Positions 9,191 through 17,416 of a stretch of 64,000 nt of DNA are shown here, one piece after another. Below the pieces are notes generated by a model. That model saw only the letters and a program-made list of their open reading frames with translations. It made no database searches and was not told the origin of the DNA. Every line of letters starts with the position of its first letter. Position 1 is the stretch's first letter. Both the position numbers and the translations under genes were made by a program. Origin of the DNA: Polynucleobacter sp. UB-Tiil-W10 (GTDB taxonomy: Bacteria > Pseudomonadota > Gammaproteobacteria > Burkholderiales > Burkholderiaceae); the NCBI RefSeq assembly GCF_018881605.1, contig NZ_JACVPZ010000001.1, positions 806,001 through 870,000 on the forward strand. The letters run 5' to 3'.

Positions 9191-9586
9191 ATGATTGAGT
9201 ACCGCGAAAACGTCATCATTACTGCCGAGCAGGCCATAGAACTTTACAAGCGCTCCACGCTTGGTGAACGCCGCCCCATTCATAACGTTCAGACGTTTGA
9301 AGCCATGCTCAAGAACGCTAACCTCACAATTACCGCATGGGATGGAGAATTGTTGGTGGGCATTTCTCGATCACTAACCGACTTTGCCTATGTGGCTTAT
9401 CTTGCGGATTTGGCGGTTGATCAACAATACCAACGCTCCGGCATTGGTAAACAGCTAATCGAAGAAACTAAAGTGCGACTTGGCCCCGAATGCATGATCG
9501 TTCTTTTAGCGGCGCCCAAGGCAAACGAATACTACGAACATATTGGCTTTGAGCACAATCCACGCGCCTGGACACTCAAAAAATAA
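9191..9586 (+). CDS. GNAT family N-acetyltransferase
   Basis: A 131-residue acetyl-CoA-dependent acetyltransferase. The acetyl-CoA loop is visible as DQQYQRSGIGKQLI (Q/RxxGxG/A), preceded by the beta strand YLADLAV. The start ATG at 9191 lies 1 nt after the MOSC stop; an upstream start at 9095 inside the MOSC gene is possible but would add a non-family extension. The acceptor substrate is unknown. Confidence 0.88.
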   Translation: MIEYRENVIITAEQAIELYKRSTLGERRPIHNVQTFEAMLKNANLTITAWDGELLVGISRSLTDFAYVAYLADLAVDQQYQRSGIGKQLIEETKVRLGPECMIVLLAAPKANEYYEHIGFEHNPRAWTLKK

Positions 9587-9607
9587 TTAAATCTTTATCA
9601 TTGCAGC

Positions 9608-10252
9608 ATGACCATCACTCGATTTTGTTTAGTTCGCCATGGTGAGACCGACTGGAATGCGGCACGCCGTCTTCAAGGCCATACAGATATTGACCTCAAT
9701 GCTAGAGGTCTTGCCCAAGCAGAGCAAATGGCGCGCGCACTAAAGCGAATCAATCTGCAATTTGATGTTTTATATACAAGCGATCTTCAACGCGCAGCAA
9801 AGACTGCAGAAGCTATAGAGCATTTATTTAAAACGTCTGCAATAAGCAATGTTGCCCTGAGAGAACGTCACCTTGGCGCTTTACAAGGCCTGACCACTGA
9901 TGAAGCTCCAGTGCGTGAGCCAGAACTCTGGAAATCCCATCTCAGCAGAAATATTCAAGAGAATTTACGAAGTGGTGAAAGCATTCAACAATTTTCGGAT
10001 CGCATCAAAAATGTACTTGAAGAGATTCGGGCTCAGCATTTAGGTAAAACTATTTTGTTGGTAAGCCATGGTGGAGCATTAGACATGATGTATAGAATCG
10101 CGAGCAATCAACCTTTGGATGCTGAAAAGGCCGTTGCAGTGCCTAATGCCTCCCTCAACTGGATCAGCCACGATGAGCTAGCGTGGAAAGTTGATGGCTG
10201 GGCAGACACCAGCCATCTAATAGATTCGGCCCTAGACAATTTAGACCTTTAA
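9608..10252 (+). CDS. Histidine phosphatase (phosphoglycerate mutase-like)
   Basis: A 214-residue enzyme of the branch-1 histidine phosphatase family. The phospho-acceptor motif RHGETDWN is near residue 10, followed by the RA motif in SDLQRAAKTAE and a second catalytic His in LVSHGGALD. Members include GpmB-like and CobC-like phosphatases; the sequence does not separate them. No cobalamin genes are adjacent. It begins 21 nt after the GNAT gene. Confidence 0.9.
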   Translation: MTITRFCLVRHGETDWNAARRLQGHTDIDLNARGLAQAEQMARALKRINLQFDVLYTSDLQRAAKTAEAIEHLFKTSAISNVALRERHLGALQGLTTDEAPVREPELWKSHLSRNIQENLRSGESIQQFSDRIKNVLEEIRAQHLGKTILLVSHGGALDMMYRIASNQPLDAEKAVAVPNASLNWISHDELAWKVDGWADTSHLIDSALDNLDL

Positions 10253-10280
10253 TAAGCCAGCATGGGCTTATGATAGTGCA

Positions 10281-11054
10281 ATGCGATACTACTTTTCCTT
10301 AGCCGCAGCCCTCTTATTTGGGCTTTTAATGCCATGCTCGTCTTATGCCATCAGCGACGTTCCCGATGAACTTCCTGATCGCATTGTTGGGGATATCGGC
10401 GCAGCTGTTTACACCTCTAACTTACACATTGGAACCGAAGGCACCCAATCCCTGGTACTGCCTTATGCTTTTTTTGACTATCAACGATTCTTTGCTCGCA
10501 TAGATGAAGTGGGCATTAAAACTTTTAAGATGGGTTATGGCTACCTTGAGGTAATAGGAAAGATAAACTTAGACACCTATAAAGTGAAGTCTTCAATAAA
10601 TGGAAATTCAATTAATCGAAGTGATCCAATTCCTCTAGGCTTAGGAACTTTTCAAGAAACACCCATCGGTGGATTTTTTGTAAATGCGTATCATGACTTT
10701 GGAAAATCTAAAGGTGCTTTGTATGAATTTTTATACTTCGCCGAAATTGAAACCTACAAAAAAGTGGTGGTCTATCCCCAAGTTGGCATAGAGCGGCAGT
10801 CAAGTCAATACGCTAATTATTACTATGGCATCAACCCTGGAGAGTCGACACTTACTGGCTATACAGCCTATACGGCCCCAGCAACAAATAATCTTTTAGC
10901 CGGCCTGATGGTAGAAATTCCAGTCGTGGATAACTGGTATATCAATATTTATGGCAAACGCAAATGGATGGGCAGCGGAATCAATAACAGCCCCGTCATG
11001 AATCGCTCATTTCAAGACAATATTTTTATGGCCCTCGCTTATCGCTTTAAGTAA
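10281..11054 (+). CDS. MipA/OmpV family outer-membrane protein
   Basis: A 257-residue protein with a signal peptide (hydrophobic residues 4-22, cleavage near SYA-IS). The remainder is rich in aromatic residues with alternating polarity and ends in Phe after a Tyr-Arg (AYRFK), typical of beta-barrels. The segment GAAVYTSNLHIG, an internal VYPQVGIERQS stretch and the final IFMALAYRFK resemble MipA/OmpV scaffolding proteins. A weak hairpin follows the gene. Confidence 0.8.
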   Translation: MRYYFSLAAALLFGLLMPCSSYAISDVPDELPDRIVGDIGAAVYTSNLHIGTEGTQSLVLPYAFFDYQRFFARIDEVGIKTFKMGYGYLEVIGKINLDTYKVKSSINGNSINRSDPIPLGLGTFQETPIGGFFVNAYHDFGKSKGALYEFLYFAEIETYKKVVVYPQVGIERQSSQYANYYYGINPGESTLTGYTAYTAPATNNLLAGLMVEIPVVDNWYINIYGKRKWMGSGINNSPVMNRSFQDNIFMALAYRFK

Positions 11055-11066
11055 ACAGCAATTAAC

Positions 11067-11086
11067 AAGCCACCCGTAGGCGGCTT
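11067..11086 (+). terminator. Weak hairpin after mipA-like gene
   Basis: AAGCCACC and GGCGGCTT form a stem with one A-C mismatch around a short loop 12 nt after the stop codon. There is only a short T-rich tail (ATCTTG), so termination would be inefficient. Confidence 0.45.
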
Positions 11087-11103
11087 ATCTTGCTCAAAAT
11101 TAC

Positions 11104-11253
11104 TTACCGCCCCTGACAATCTACAGGCATCTCCCACATTGGCTTGCCAGTGTAGTTGCAATTAACGCCAACTGGAGAGGTGGTACTTGCTTGGCAACCA
11201 CTTAAGACCAAAGCAAACAAAGCTACAGCTAATGTAAAGAATGTTTTTTTCAT
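11104..11253 (-). CDS. 49-residue lipoprotein, unknown function
   Basis: A very short gene. The start codon is at 11253-11251 and the stop at 11106-11104. The product opens with MKKTFFTLAVALFALVLSG, followed by Cys as the lipidation site (lipobox VLSGC), then a 29-residue mature peptide with two further cysteines (VNCNY and VDCQGR). It looks like the small Cys-containing lipoproteins that many betaproteobacteria carry. A hairpin-like segment lies beyond its stop. No named family is recognised. Confidence 0.7.
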   Translation of the reverse strand: MKKTFFTLAVALFALVLSGCQASTTSPVGVNCNYTGKPMWEMPVDCQGR

Positions 11254-11307
11254 GTTGTTTTATCTCGATTAAATTAATGTTTTATAGATGCGGATTAATC
11301 GACTTAA

Positions 11308-11709
11308 TTATCCGCCAACCAACTTATATAAAACCCATCCCAAGTTCATAAAAACCAATGCAATCAGCGTGAAAAAAGTGAATTTCATTCCCATTACACG
11401 CTTGCTGAAATCTGGTGGAGGAGTATTAATACCCTTTGCATGTATCAAACGCCCAATAATGAGCGCGATACCTGGAATAGCAACCAACCACAATGGGGCG
11501 CCATTTAATTCAAGGCAAGCAATCAAGATAATTCCAAATGGCACATACTCAGCGAAGTTACCATGAGCGCGAATGGCTCTTTCTAAATCATCATGGCCTC
11601 CACTTCCTAAACCAACCTTATTTTTTCTTCTGAGGCCAATGACGGCAAAAGAAAGTTTGATGAAGATCATTGTTAGTAAAGAGGCAACCGTTGCTGTGAC
11701 CAATAACAT
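11308..11709 (-). CDS. MAPEG family membrane protein
   Basis: A 133-residue four-helix membrane protein. The motif GSGGHDDLERAIRAHGNFAEYVP is the core signature of the MAPEG superfamily (membrane-associated eicosanoid and glutathione metabolism), with the conserved Asn in HGNF. Bacterial members are uncharacterised or glutathione-dependent. It lies 10 nt downstream of the haloacid dehalogenase gene on the same strand, so the two are probably one transcript. Confidence 0.9.
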   Translation of the reverse strand: MLLVTATVASLLTMIFIKLSFAVIGLRRKNKVGLGSGGHDDLERAIRAHGNFAEYVPFGIILIACLELNGAPLWLVAIPGIALIIGRLIHAKGINTPPPDFSKRVMGMKFTFFTLIALVFMNLGWVLYKLVGG

Positions 11710-11719
11710 TGATTATTCC

Positions 11720-12403
11720 TTAGATAGCTTCCAACACCTTACTTAAACAATCGCCTTCATAGTTTGGTTTTTCACCAATCTCTTCAAAGGGATGTCCGAG
11801 GCGGTTAACCCAAAAAACATCGAAACCATACCACTTAGCCGCTAGAGCATCCCAAGCATTGCTCGATACAAAAAGTACTTCTTCTTTCTTGACTGGGAAT
11901 GCTTTTAATAGCAGTTCATAGGCCTGTGGGGCCGTTTTAAATAAACGTACATCCTCAATAGTGACTACTTTATCTAAGTAAGGACTTAAGCCATTACTCT
12001 CGACTACTGTGGCCAACATCTCTCTACTGCCATTGGACAATATCGCAGTAGAAATACCTTTTCCCTTGAGGGCCTTAAGAACATCGAGGCTGTCGTCAAA
12101 GCCAGTGAGCTTGGCATACTGATCCATGAGACGCTTTTCGTATTCGGCAGTGATCTCTAGCCCCATCCGCCTACAAACATAGTGCAAGGAGCGAATGGTT
12201 AGCTCCCAAAATGGAAGGTAATACTTACTACCATTTGGGCTGGGGTCGCTCATGGTCACAAGTCGGGTGTATTCAATTTGGCGATCGCGCCACATTAAAG
12301 CCAAGGCTTGTCCATGTCCTGGAAATAATTCTTCTGCTAGCTGCCCCATGGAATACACATCAAATAATGTTCCATAGGCATCAAAAGCGATTAGCTTGTA
12401 CAT
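11720..12403 (-). CDS. Haloacid dehalogenase, type II ((S)-2-haloacid dehalogenase)
   Basis: A 227-residue HAD hydrolase. The nucleophile motif FDAYGTLFD (Asp at residue 8) replaces the usual DxDGT with DAYGT, as in L-2-haloacid dehalogenases. Further motifs are LSNGSREML (Ser/Asn motif II), a Lys in KTAPQAYE, and SSNAWDALAAKWYG, which is specific to the haloacid group. It would hydrolyse short 2-haloalkanoic acids to 2-hydroxyacids. Length and motifs are complete. Confidence 0.92.
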   Translation of the reverse strand: MYKLIAFDAYGTLFDVYSMGQLAEELFPGHGQALALMWRDRQIEYTRLVTMSDPSPNGSKYYLPFWELTIRSLHYVCRRMGLEITAEYEKRLMDQYAKLTGFDDSLDVLKALKGKGISTAILSNGSREMLATVVESNGLSPYLDKVVTIEDVRLFKTAPQAYELLLKAFPVKKEEVLFVSSNAWDALAAKWYGFDVFWVNRLGHPFEEIGEKPNYEGDCLSKVLEAI

Positions 12404-12469
12404 AAGGCTCCCAACTTGTTAGTAAGAATTCTTATTGTCGTTTAAAAATAGTATTTTTGACGCCCCACA

Positions 12470-13024
12470 CTAGTGATGCCTCAAATAATCAATCACCCAA
12501 GCTGGGTCACTGTCGCTTGGGAAGATGGGGTAGTGAACTGCCTCAATCACACCATTATTACTAATTAGTGTGACTCGCTTTAACAATGTCATTCCAGCGG
12601 CCACAAAGGTAGGCATATTCAGGGCCTTTTGAAATTGATAATCCTCATCACTAACGATTGGAAATGGCAAGTGAAGTCTATCGGCCATCTCTTTTTGATA
12701 TTCAGTGGATTGAACACTTAATCCGACAACTTCTGCATTCAATGCTAGAAGCTCTTGATGGTGATCTCTAAATGAACAACTTTGAGGCGTACAGCCTCTT
12801 GCTCCAGGAATTTGATCCCAACCATCGGGCAGAGCAATATTAGGCTGCCCTGTCATCGGATAACAATAGATAACCAATTTGCCCTTGATGTCACCAAAAT
12901 GAATAACCTGACCATTGGTAGCATTTAAAGAGACGTTAGGCAACCGCATTCCCTTTAAATGATTGGTCGAGCCATCGTCTTGTGGAATGGGTAGGCCTGT
13001 AGGGAGCTGATTAAGATTGGTCAT
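12470..13024 (-). CDS. Peroxiredoxin-like redoxin
   Basis: A 184-residue AhpC/TSA-type thioredoxin-fold protein. The active-site region PGARGCTPQSCSF carries the TPxxC peroxidatic motif, with an extra Cys five residues earlier that could act as a resolving Cys. It would reduce peroxides in the cytosol, as no signal peptide is seen. The stop codon lies in a stretch (12455-12490) that faintly resembles the decayed repeat arm found further right. Confidence 0.85.
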   Translation of the reverse strand: MTNLNQLPTGLPIPQDDGSTNHLKGMRLPNVSLNATNGQVIHFGDIKGKLVIYCYPMTGQPNIALPDGWDQIPGARGCTPQSCSFRDHHQELLALNAEVVGLSVQSTEYQKEMADRLHLPFPIVSDEDYQFQKALNMPTFVAAGMTLLKRVTLISNNGVIEAVHYPIFPSDSDPAWVIDYLRHH

Positions 13025-13073
13025 AGATGCCTACTATACAAAATAAAACTCCTAAATAACCTAGGAAATAAAT

Positions 13074-13124
13074 AAAAAACCGCTCGAAGGTAGTTTTAGT
13101 GCTTCATAGTATCTTGGGGCTGAA
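13074..13124 (-). repeat. tRNA-Phe-derived repeat, unit a (decayed)
   Basis: Keeps the hairpin region (AAAAACCGCTCGAAGGTAGTTTT, split by mutations) and fragments of the spacer and arm (GGGGCTGA). It is the leftmost copy I can recognise with confidence and is strongly decayed. It lies between the peroxiredoxin and CDF transporter genes. Confidence 0.6.
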
Positions 13125-13204
13125 TTCTGTCGCCGCTACAAGGCCATTCACCTTCAATTTAATCCAATTATTGCTTCTATAAAGTTGTGCAAGGGATCAT
13201 TTTT

Positions 13205-14101
13205 TTAAACAGGATCAATGTGAGTCATTACGTTCAGAACCGGCAATTGTTTTTTGATTTGATTGCCAGCCTTTAGGGCAATATCGTGTCCAACTTTTAC
13301 GGTGGCATTTGCATCCACATCAATATGAACATCAACCAAAATCATGTCACCCATCTTTCGAGTTCTTAAGTCGTGAAAACCTCTAACGCCTTCGGTAGAT
13401 TGAATGATTTCTTCAATTTGTCGATGCTCTTCTTCTGATACCGCCCTATCCATCAAGTCATGCAAGGCATCCCAGCCAAACTTCCAGCCCATTTTTGCCA
13501 CCATTAAGCCAACGACTAAAGCGCCAATAGCATCAAATATGGGGTGCCCTAATAAAGCACCAACAATACCAATAGAAACCACCAATGAGGAGGCCGCATC
13601 TGATCTCGCATGCCAAGCATTGGCCACCAGCATTGAAGAGCGAACTCGCTTAGCCACTGCCAACATATATCTAAACAGTAATTCTTTAGCAACCAAAGAA
13701 GCCAGCGCTACATACAAAGCAAGGATTTGAATTTGTCCGGCTGGCACGGGGTTGACAATCTTTTCTCCGGCCTTAAAGAGCATGCCGGCCCCAACTACTA
13801 ATAAAGAAATTCCTAAAAATAAAGAGGCGGCAGTTTCATATCTTTGATGTCCGTAATGGTGATCCTCATCCGCACCTTTTGCACTATGGTGATTGGCAAA
13901 GAGCACCACAAAATCGGCAACTAGATCTGTCGCGGAATGAATACCGTCTGCAATTAAGCCTTGGGAGCCAGACACAATGCCTGCAAATACTTGAGAAACT
14001 GTTAAGCCAATGTTAACAACGACGCTAACTAATGTGCTCTTCTTTGCGGCCGCTTGTTTGACGGGCGTTTGTGATTCGTGATCTTCTATTTCATTGTCCA
14101 T
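13205..14101 (-). CDS. Cation diffusion facilitator family transporter
   Basis: A 298-residue divalent metal/proton antiporter of the inner membrane. Six hydrophobic helices are visible, with metal-site motifs DGIHSATD on helix 2 and HARSDAASS on helix 5. A cytosolic C-terminal domain (residues about 215-298, HVDIDVDANATV) follows. The His-rich loop DEDHHYGHQ is typical. Zn, Fe or Co export are all possible. It is the leftmost gene of the repeat-punctuated region. Confidence 0.92.
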   Translation of the reverse strand: MDNEIEDHESQTPVKQAAAKKSTLVSVVVNIGLTVSQVFAGIVSGSQGLIADGIHSATDLVADFVVLFANHHSAKGADEDHHYGHQRYETAASLFLGISLLVVGAGMLFKAGEKIVNPVPAGQIQILALYVALASLVAKELLFRYMLAVAKRVRSSMLVANAWHARSDAASSLVVSIGIVGALLGHPIFDAIGALVVGLMVAKMGWKFGWDALHDLMDRAVSEEEHRQIEEIIQSTEGVRGFHDLRTRKMGDMILVDVHIDVDANATVKVGHDIALKAGNQIKKQLPVLNVMTHIDPV

Positions 14102-14230
14102 AGACCCATACTTTCAACTCATGATGCCCTATCTCGCTTAACTTACTCGTTCAGTATGATCTCATTAAATGACTAAGTAACGACATTTAAAAAATCATGC
14201 CGCTGCGCTTTGATATTAGTCAAAAGGTTT

Positions 14231-14277
14231 GCTGAAATGGTGTTTGAAATCGCTCAAGACCAAGGCCTAAGATCTTT
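14231..14277 (-). repeat. tRNA-Phe-derived repeat, unit a2 (decayed, arm retained)
   Basis: The stretch GACCAAGGCCTAAGATC closely matches the arm of the best-preserved unit (25843-25922), preceded by a GAAATCG remnant of the T-loop. The hairpin is lost. The MFS gene stop codon (14267-14269) lies inside this arm, as in other units, which supports the assignment. Confidence 0.5.
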
Positions 14278-15442
14278 CAGGCCGATATACCCAGGTAGCC
14301 ATCAATACAAATGCGACTAATGCACAGCCGCCAGAGAATAAGAAGGCATAGAGTGGCGCTATTGATTCGTATACCCATCCAAAGATGAATGAGGCTGGAA
14401 ATAGCATTAGCCCCGTAATTAAATTAAACCAACCAAATGCTGTGCCAGCCAATCCCTTGGGCGCCATGTCTGCTACCAATGCTTTCTCTACGCCCTCGGT
14501 TGCCGCCTTAAACAATCCATAGATCCCAAACAGTCCAAATATTTGATAGATAGAAATACCCGGCAAACCCATGGCAATATAAAAGAACGCAAAAGCGGCC
14601 CAAGCAATCAAAATAAATCGCTTGCGACCAAAAGTATCTGATAGTGCTGATAAAGGGGTGCCGAACAAAGTGGTGATCAACGAGATTGCTGCCCATAGCA
14701 ATGGAATCTGTTCTTGTGGGACTCCTGCTTCTCTTGCCCTTAATAACAAAAACATGTCTGATGAATTTGCCAAAGCAAAGATTCCAGCCACAACAAGATA
14801 TCTTTTGAACTGATCAGGCATTCCCTTAAGAGACCAGCTAAATTTACTAGCTTGTGGAACAGCTTCTCTAAGTGGCTCCCGAATACACAAAGCAAGAGCA
14901 ATGGTAATGAATGCCGGCACTATTGCCCAGAAAAAAATATCTTTGAGCGGAACGCCCATGGATAAAAACATGGTGGCCAGTAATGGGCCAATCACAGCCC
15001 CAGCGTTATCCATCGAGCGATGTAAACCAAAAGTAACGCCTCGCTGCTTCTCGCTCACGGTCTCAGCCAACAAAGCATCTCTAGGTGAGCTTCTCAGTCC
15101 CTTGCCCATACGATCTGTAAAGCGGATTGCCAATACCCATAGCCATGAGTTCGCCAGCGCAATCAGAGGCCTCCCAATGCCGGCAAGGGTGTAACCCAAA
15201 ACAATCCAAGGCTTGGCTTTTTTAGTGCGATCAACAATGACGCCTGAGACTAACTTGAAAATACTAGAAGTTGCCTCGGCAATGCCTTCAATAATTCCAA
15301 GTGCTTTTGGACCTGCCATTAAAACTGACGCCAAGTACAAAGGCATTAATGGGTAGAGCATTTCGCTCGCAGAGTCATTAACAAAGCTAATGAGCCCAAT
15401 GAGCCAAACGGTGCGAGGAAGCGAAAGAATTGTTTTAAACAT
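14267..15442 (-). CDS. MFS transporter
   Basis: A 391-residue, twelve-helix major facilitator. The motif between helices 2 and 3 is visible (SGVIVDRTKK), as is the RFTDRMGKGLRSSPRDAL segment typical of the YfcJ-like group of exporters with a conserved RxxDRxGKG. The substrate is unknown. It is divergent from the DUF3147 gene across a 90-nt promoter region with a palindrome, and its TAG stop falls in repeat unit a2. Confidence 0.9.
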   Translation of the reverse strand: MFKTILSLPRTVWLIGLISFVNDSASEMLYPLMPLYLASVLMAGPKALGIIEGIAEATSSIFKLVSGVIVDRTKKAKPWIVLGYTLAGIGRPLIALANSWLWVLAIRFTDRMGKGLRSSPRDALLAETVSEKQRGVTFGLHRSMDNAGAVIGPLLATMFLSMGVPLKDIFFWAIVPAFITIALALCIREPLREAVPQASKFSWSLKGMPDQFKRYLVVAGIFALANSSDMFLLLRAREAGVPQEQIPLLWAAISLITTLFGTPLSALSDTFGRKRFILIAWAAFAFFYIAMGLPGISIYQIFGLFGIYGLFKAATEGVEKALVADMAPKGLAGTAFGWFNLITGLMLFPASFIFGWVYESIAPLYAFLFSGGCALVAFVLMATWVYRPERS

Positions 15443-15476
15443 GACAGACTCAATTTAGCACCATAGCTTCTTTTAC

Positions 15477-15503
15477 TGTTGTTTAAAACAACATTCCTAT
15501 AAT
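15477..15503. promoter_or_regulatory. Palindromic operator and -10 box between divergent MFS and DUF3147 genes
   Basis: TGTTGTTT-A-AAACAACA (15477-15493) is a perfect 8+1+8 inverted repeat. A TATAAT hexamer follows at 15498-15503, reading towards the DUF3147 gene. The palindrome would sit between -10 and -35 and so could be a repressor site. No regulator gene is adjacent. Confidence 0.55.
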
Positions 15504-15532
15504 GGGGCAACCCTCTAACATCAAAGGTTTAT

Positions 15533-15883
15533 ATGGCCTGGATCATTACCAAATATTTATTAACCGCAGGCATGGTTGTATTCATTTCTGAGATAGCCAA
15601 GAGAAGCGATCGATTGGGTGGCTTTATTGCGGCATTACCGCTCATGACTCTTTTAACGCTTGTCTGGCTGTATGTAGAGAAGCAGCCGGAAGATAAGATC
15701 TCCAATCACGCTTATTACACATTTTGGTATGTGATCCCAACATTGCCTATGTTTCTATTATTTCCATACTTACTCCCAAAAATTGGGTTTTGGATGACTA
15801 TCGGCATGTGCATAGTGACAACCGTTATATGCTTTGGCTTATTTGCCTTGCTGATGAAGGGCTTTGGAATTAATCTTCTGTAA
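15533..15883 (+). CDS. DUF3147 family membrane protein
   Basis: A 116-residue protein with four hydrophobic helices. The N-terminal pattern ISEIAKRSDRLGGFIAALPL is the hallmark of DUF3147, whose function is unknown. One of only two genes in the repeat region on the plus strand. Its stop codon is 2 nt before the hairpin of repeat unit b, which would also terminate this gene. Confidence 0.85.
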   Translation: MAWIITKYLLTAGMVVFISEIAKRSDRLGGFIAALPLMTLLTLVWLYVEKQPEDKISNHAYYTFWYVIPTLPMFLLFPYLLPKIGFWMTIGMCIVTTVICFGLFALLMKGFGINLL

Positions 15884-15885
15884 AT

Positions 15886-15964
15886 AAAAAACCACCCGAA
15901 GGTGGTTTTGGAAATTCGTGGTGGCCCGAAACAGAATCCACCAAGGCTGAGGATGTTTAATCCT
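15886..15964 (-). repeat. tRNA-Phe-derived repeat, unit b
   Basis: A full unit. The hairpin at 15888-15909 has perfect 9-nt arms and a CGAA loop, which reads UUCG on the tRNA strand. A CCA-end match TGGTGGCCCG begins at 15919. The arm CCAAGGCTGAGGATG ... TAATCCT ends at 15964. Well preserved although far from the tRNA. Confidence 0.85.
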
Positions 15965-15976
15965 GCTTAGCCCCTA

Positions 15977-16372
15977 TTACATCTTCACAATTTGCCAGGC
16001 GCCATTTAAGAAACCGTCCCCTGTTTTATCTCCTGGCTTAGTGTCTTTAACCCAGAAATAGAGAGGCATGCCTTTAAATGCTAATTGCTTTTTGCCATCA
16101 TCACGTGTGATAACAGAGTAATCGCCTGATACTGCTGGACTGCCATCAACTAAAAGTGGCGGCCAATTGGCAGCACATGGGCCATTACACATAGACTTAC
16201 CTGAACCAGCGGTATCTTTGGCAAAGGTATACAAAGTCATATTATTACTACCCACTAACATGCCATCATTTACTTTGGTGTACGGCGCCATTGACCCGCC
16301 CATCATCGATGAACATGCAGCCAATGTGGCAGCGGCAATCAAGCCAACCAATATGCTTTTAATTTGATTCAT
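15977..16372 (-). CDS. COG4315-type lipoprotein with Yx(F/W/Y)xxD repeats
   Basis: A 131-residue lipoprotein. The signal peptide ends at lipobox LAAC (Cys about residue 20). Two copies of the family repeat are present: LYTFAKD followed by CNGPCAANWPPL, and LYFWVKD near the end. These proteins are extracytoplasmic and of unknown function. It ends 13 nt from repeat unit b. Confidence 0.9.
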   Translation of the reverse strand: MNQIKSILVGLIAAATLAACSSMMGGSMAPYTKVNDGMLVGSNNMTLYTFAKDTAGSGKSMCNGPCAANWPPLLVDGSPAVSGDYSVITRDDGKKQLAFKGMPLYFWVKDTKPGDKTGDGFLNGAWQIVKM

Positions 16373-16453
16373 TTAGATCTCCTTTTGAAGTTACCTAAAT
16401 ACTTTACCCCTAATTGATGTTTATCGTGCAACGCCATTAAATACAAGGGAAAT

Positions 16454-16483
16454 GGGCGGGGTCGACTAATGCAGGTGATGCCC
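16454..16483 (-). repeat. tRNA-Phe-derived repeat, unit c (fragment)
   Basis: Only the T-arm side and arm remain (GGGCGGGGTCGACTAATG, GGTGATGCCC). No hairpin is left. It sits 6 nt from the stop codon of the DUF486 gene, the same position as other units. Confidence 0.55.
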
Positions 16484-16488
16484 AACCC

Positions 16489-16848
16489 CTATCCCCTAAA
16501 CATAAAATAAACCGCGCCTAATAAGCAAAGACCCGCCCAAATGTAATCAGTCTTAAAAGGTTCGCCCATGTAGAAAACGGCAAATGGCACAAATACGCTT
16601 AGGGTAATAACCTCTTGGGTAATTTTGAGTTGCCCCAGAGAGAAGTATTGAAATCCAATTCGATTTGCTGGAACCTGAAATGCATATTCCAGCAAAGCAA
16701 TTGCCCAACTTGCGAACACGGCAATCCACCAGGGTTTAGAAGATAGATTCTTGAGGTGGGCATACCAAGCAAATGTCATAAAGACATTGGAAAGGGCCAA
16801 AAGCCCAATAAAAGAAAGTGGGCCGAAGATATTGGATGAAATAGGCAT
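16489..16848 (-). CDS. DUF486 (DMT-related) membrane protein
   Basis: A 119-residue, four-helix membrane protein. The motifs NVFMTFAWYAHLK and EYAFQVPANRIG are characteristic of DUF486, a half-size relative of DMT transporters that probably works as a dimer. Function unknown. It is a single-gene cassette between units c and d. Confidence 0.88.
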   Translation of the reverse strand: MPISSNIFGPLSFIGLLALSNVFMTFAWYAHLKNLSSKPWWIAVFASWAIALLEYAFQVPANRIGFQYFSLGQLKITQEVITLSVFVPFAVFYMGEPFKTDYIWAGLCLLGAVYFMFRG

Positions 16849-16881
16849 AACTGAATCTTAACGAATTCATACAACGCAAAA

Positions 16882-16963
16882 GAAAAACCGCCCGAAGGTG
16901 CCTGTTGTGTTTCTTGGCAGTCCATAACTGGAGACGGCCAGACGACCCCGAAATGTCTAATCC
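16882..16963 (-). repeat. tRNA-Phe-derived repeat, unit d
   Basis: Contains the left hairpin arm and loop (AAAAACCGCCCGAAGG), the spacer TGTTTCTTGGCAG, a degraded T-arm segment, and the arm ending TGTCTAATCC. The right hairpin arm is mutated. The TAG stop of the GNAT gene (16957-16959) lies inside the arm. Confidence 0.75.
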
Positions 16964-17403
16964 AGCAAAAGCCTATAAGGAGTCATCTTTGATTTCATAA
17001 AACCTTTCTTTTGATAGAAAGATTGGGCTTGAGGATTGTCTATATCTGTTAGTAAAGTGATTCGCTTGCAGCCCACGTTTTTAGCTTCGCTAATTGCATA
17101 GTCTATTAATTGAGAGCCGATACCTTCGCCCCTGAAGGCGGATAAAACAATCATATCTTCAATAATTGCTACTGTAGAACCTAGTGCGGTTGATTCCGTA
17201 AACAGCAGATTAACCATTCCGAATATTTTTTCATTGTCTTTGGCAATCAAAACTATGCCGATCTTTGGATCAGAAATAATTTTGCTCAGGGCGCTGCTTT
17301 GGGCTTCCGAGTTAGGCTCAAACTCAGCTTCCTGCTCAAAAAGAGTCTTCAATAACTCAGTAAGGCCAGGAATATCAGAATGGATCGCTTTGGTAAGCCT
17401 CAT
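16957..17403 (-). CDS. GNAT family N-acetyltransferase
   Basis: A 148-residue acetyltransferase with acetyl-CoA loop FRGEGIGSQLI and C-terminal FYQKKGF motif. The C-terminus ends Leu-Asp-stop, and the GAT TAG is part of the repeat arm. The DUF1275 gene is 13 nt upstream on the same strand with no repeat between, so the two form a two-gene cassette. Confidence 0.9.
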   Translation of the reverse strand: MRLTKAIHSDIPGLTELLKTLFEQEAEFEPNSEAQSSALSKIISDPKIGIVLIAKDNEKIFGMVNLLFTESTALGSTVAIIEDMIVLSAFRGEGIGSQLIDYAISEAKNVGCKRITLLTDIDNPQAQSFYQKKGFMKSKMTPYRLLLD

Positions 17404-17416
17404 AAATCACTTAATT

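Noticed and set aside
12455..12490. A further decayed unit at the end of the peroxiredoxin gene
   Set aside because: Only GATGCCT and a nearby stop codon match the arm; no hairpin or T-arm remains, so it cannot be told from chance.
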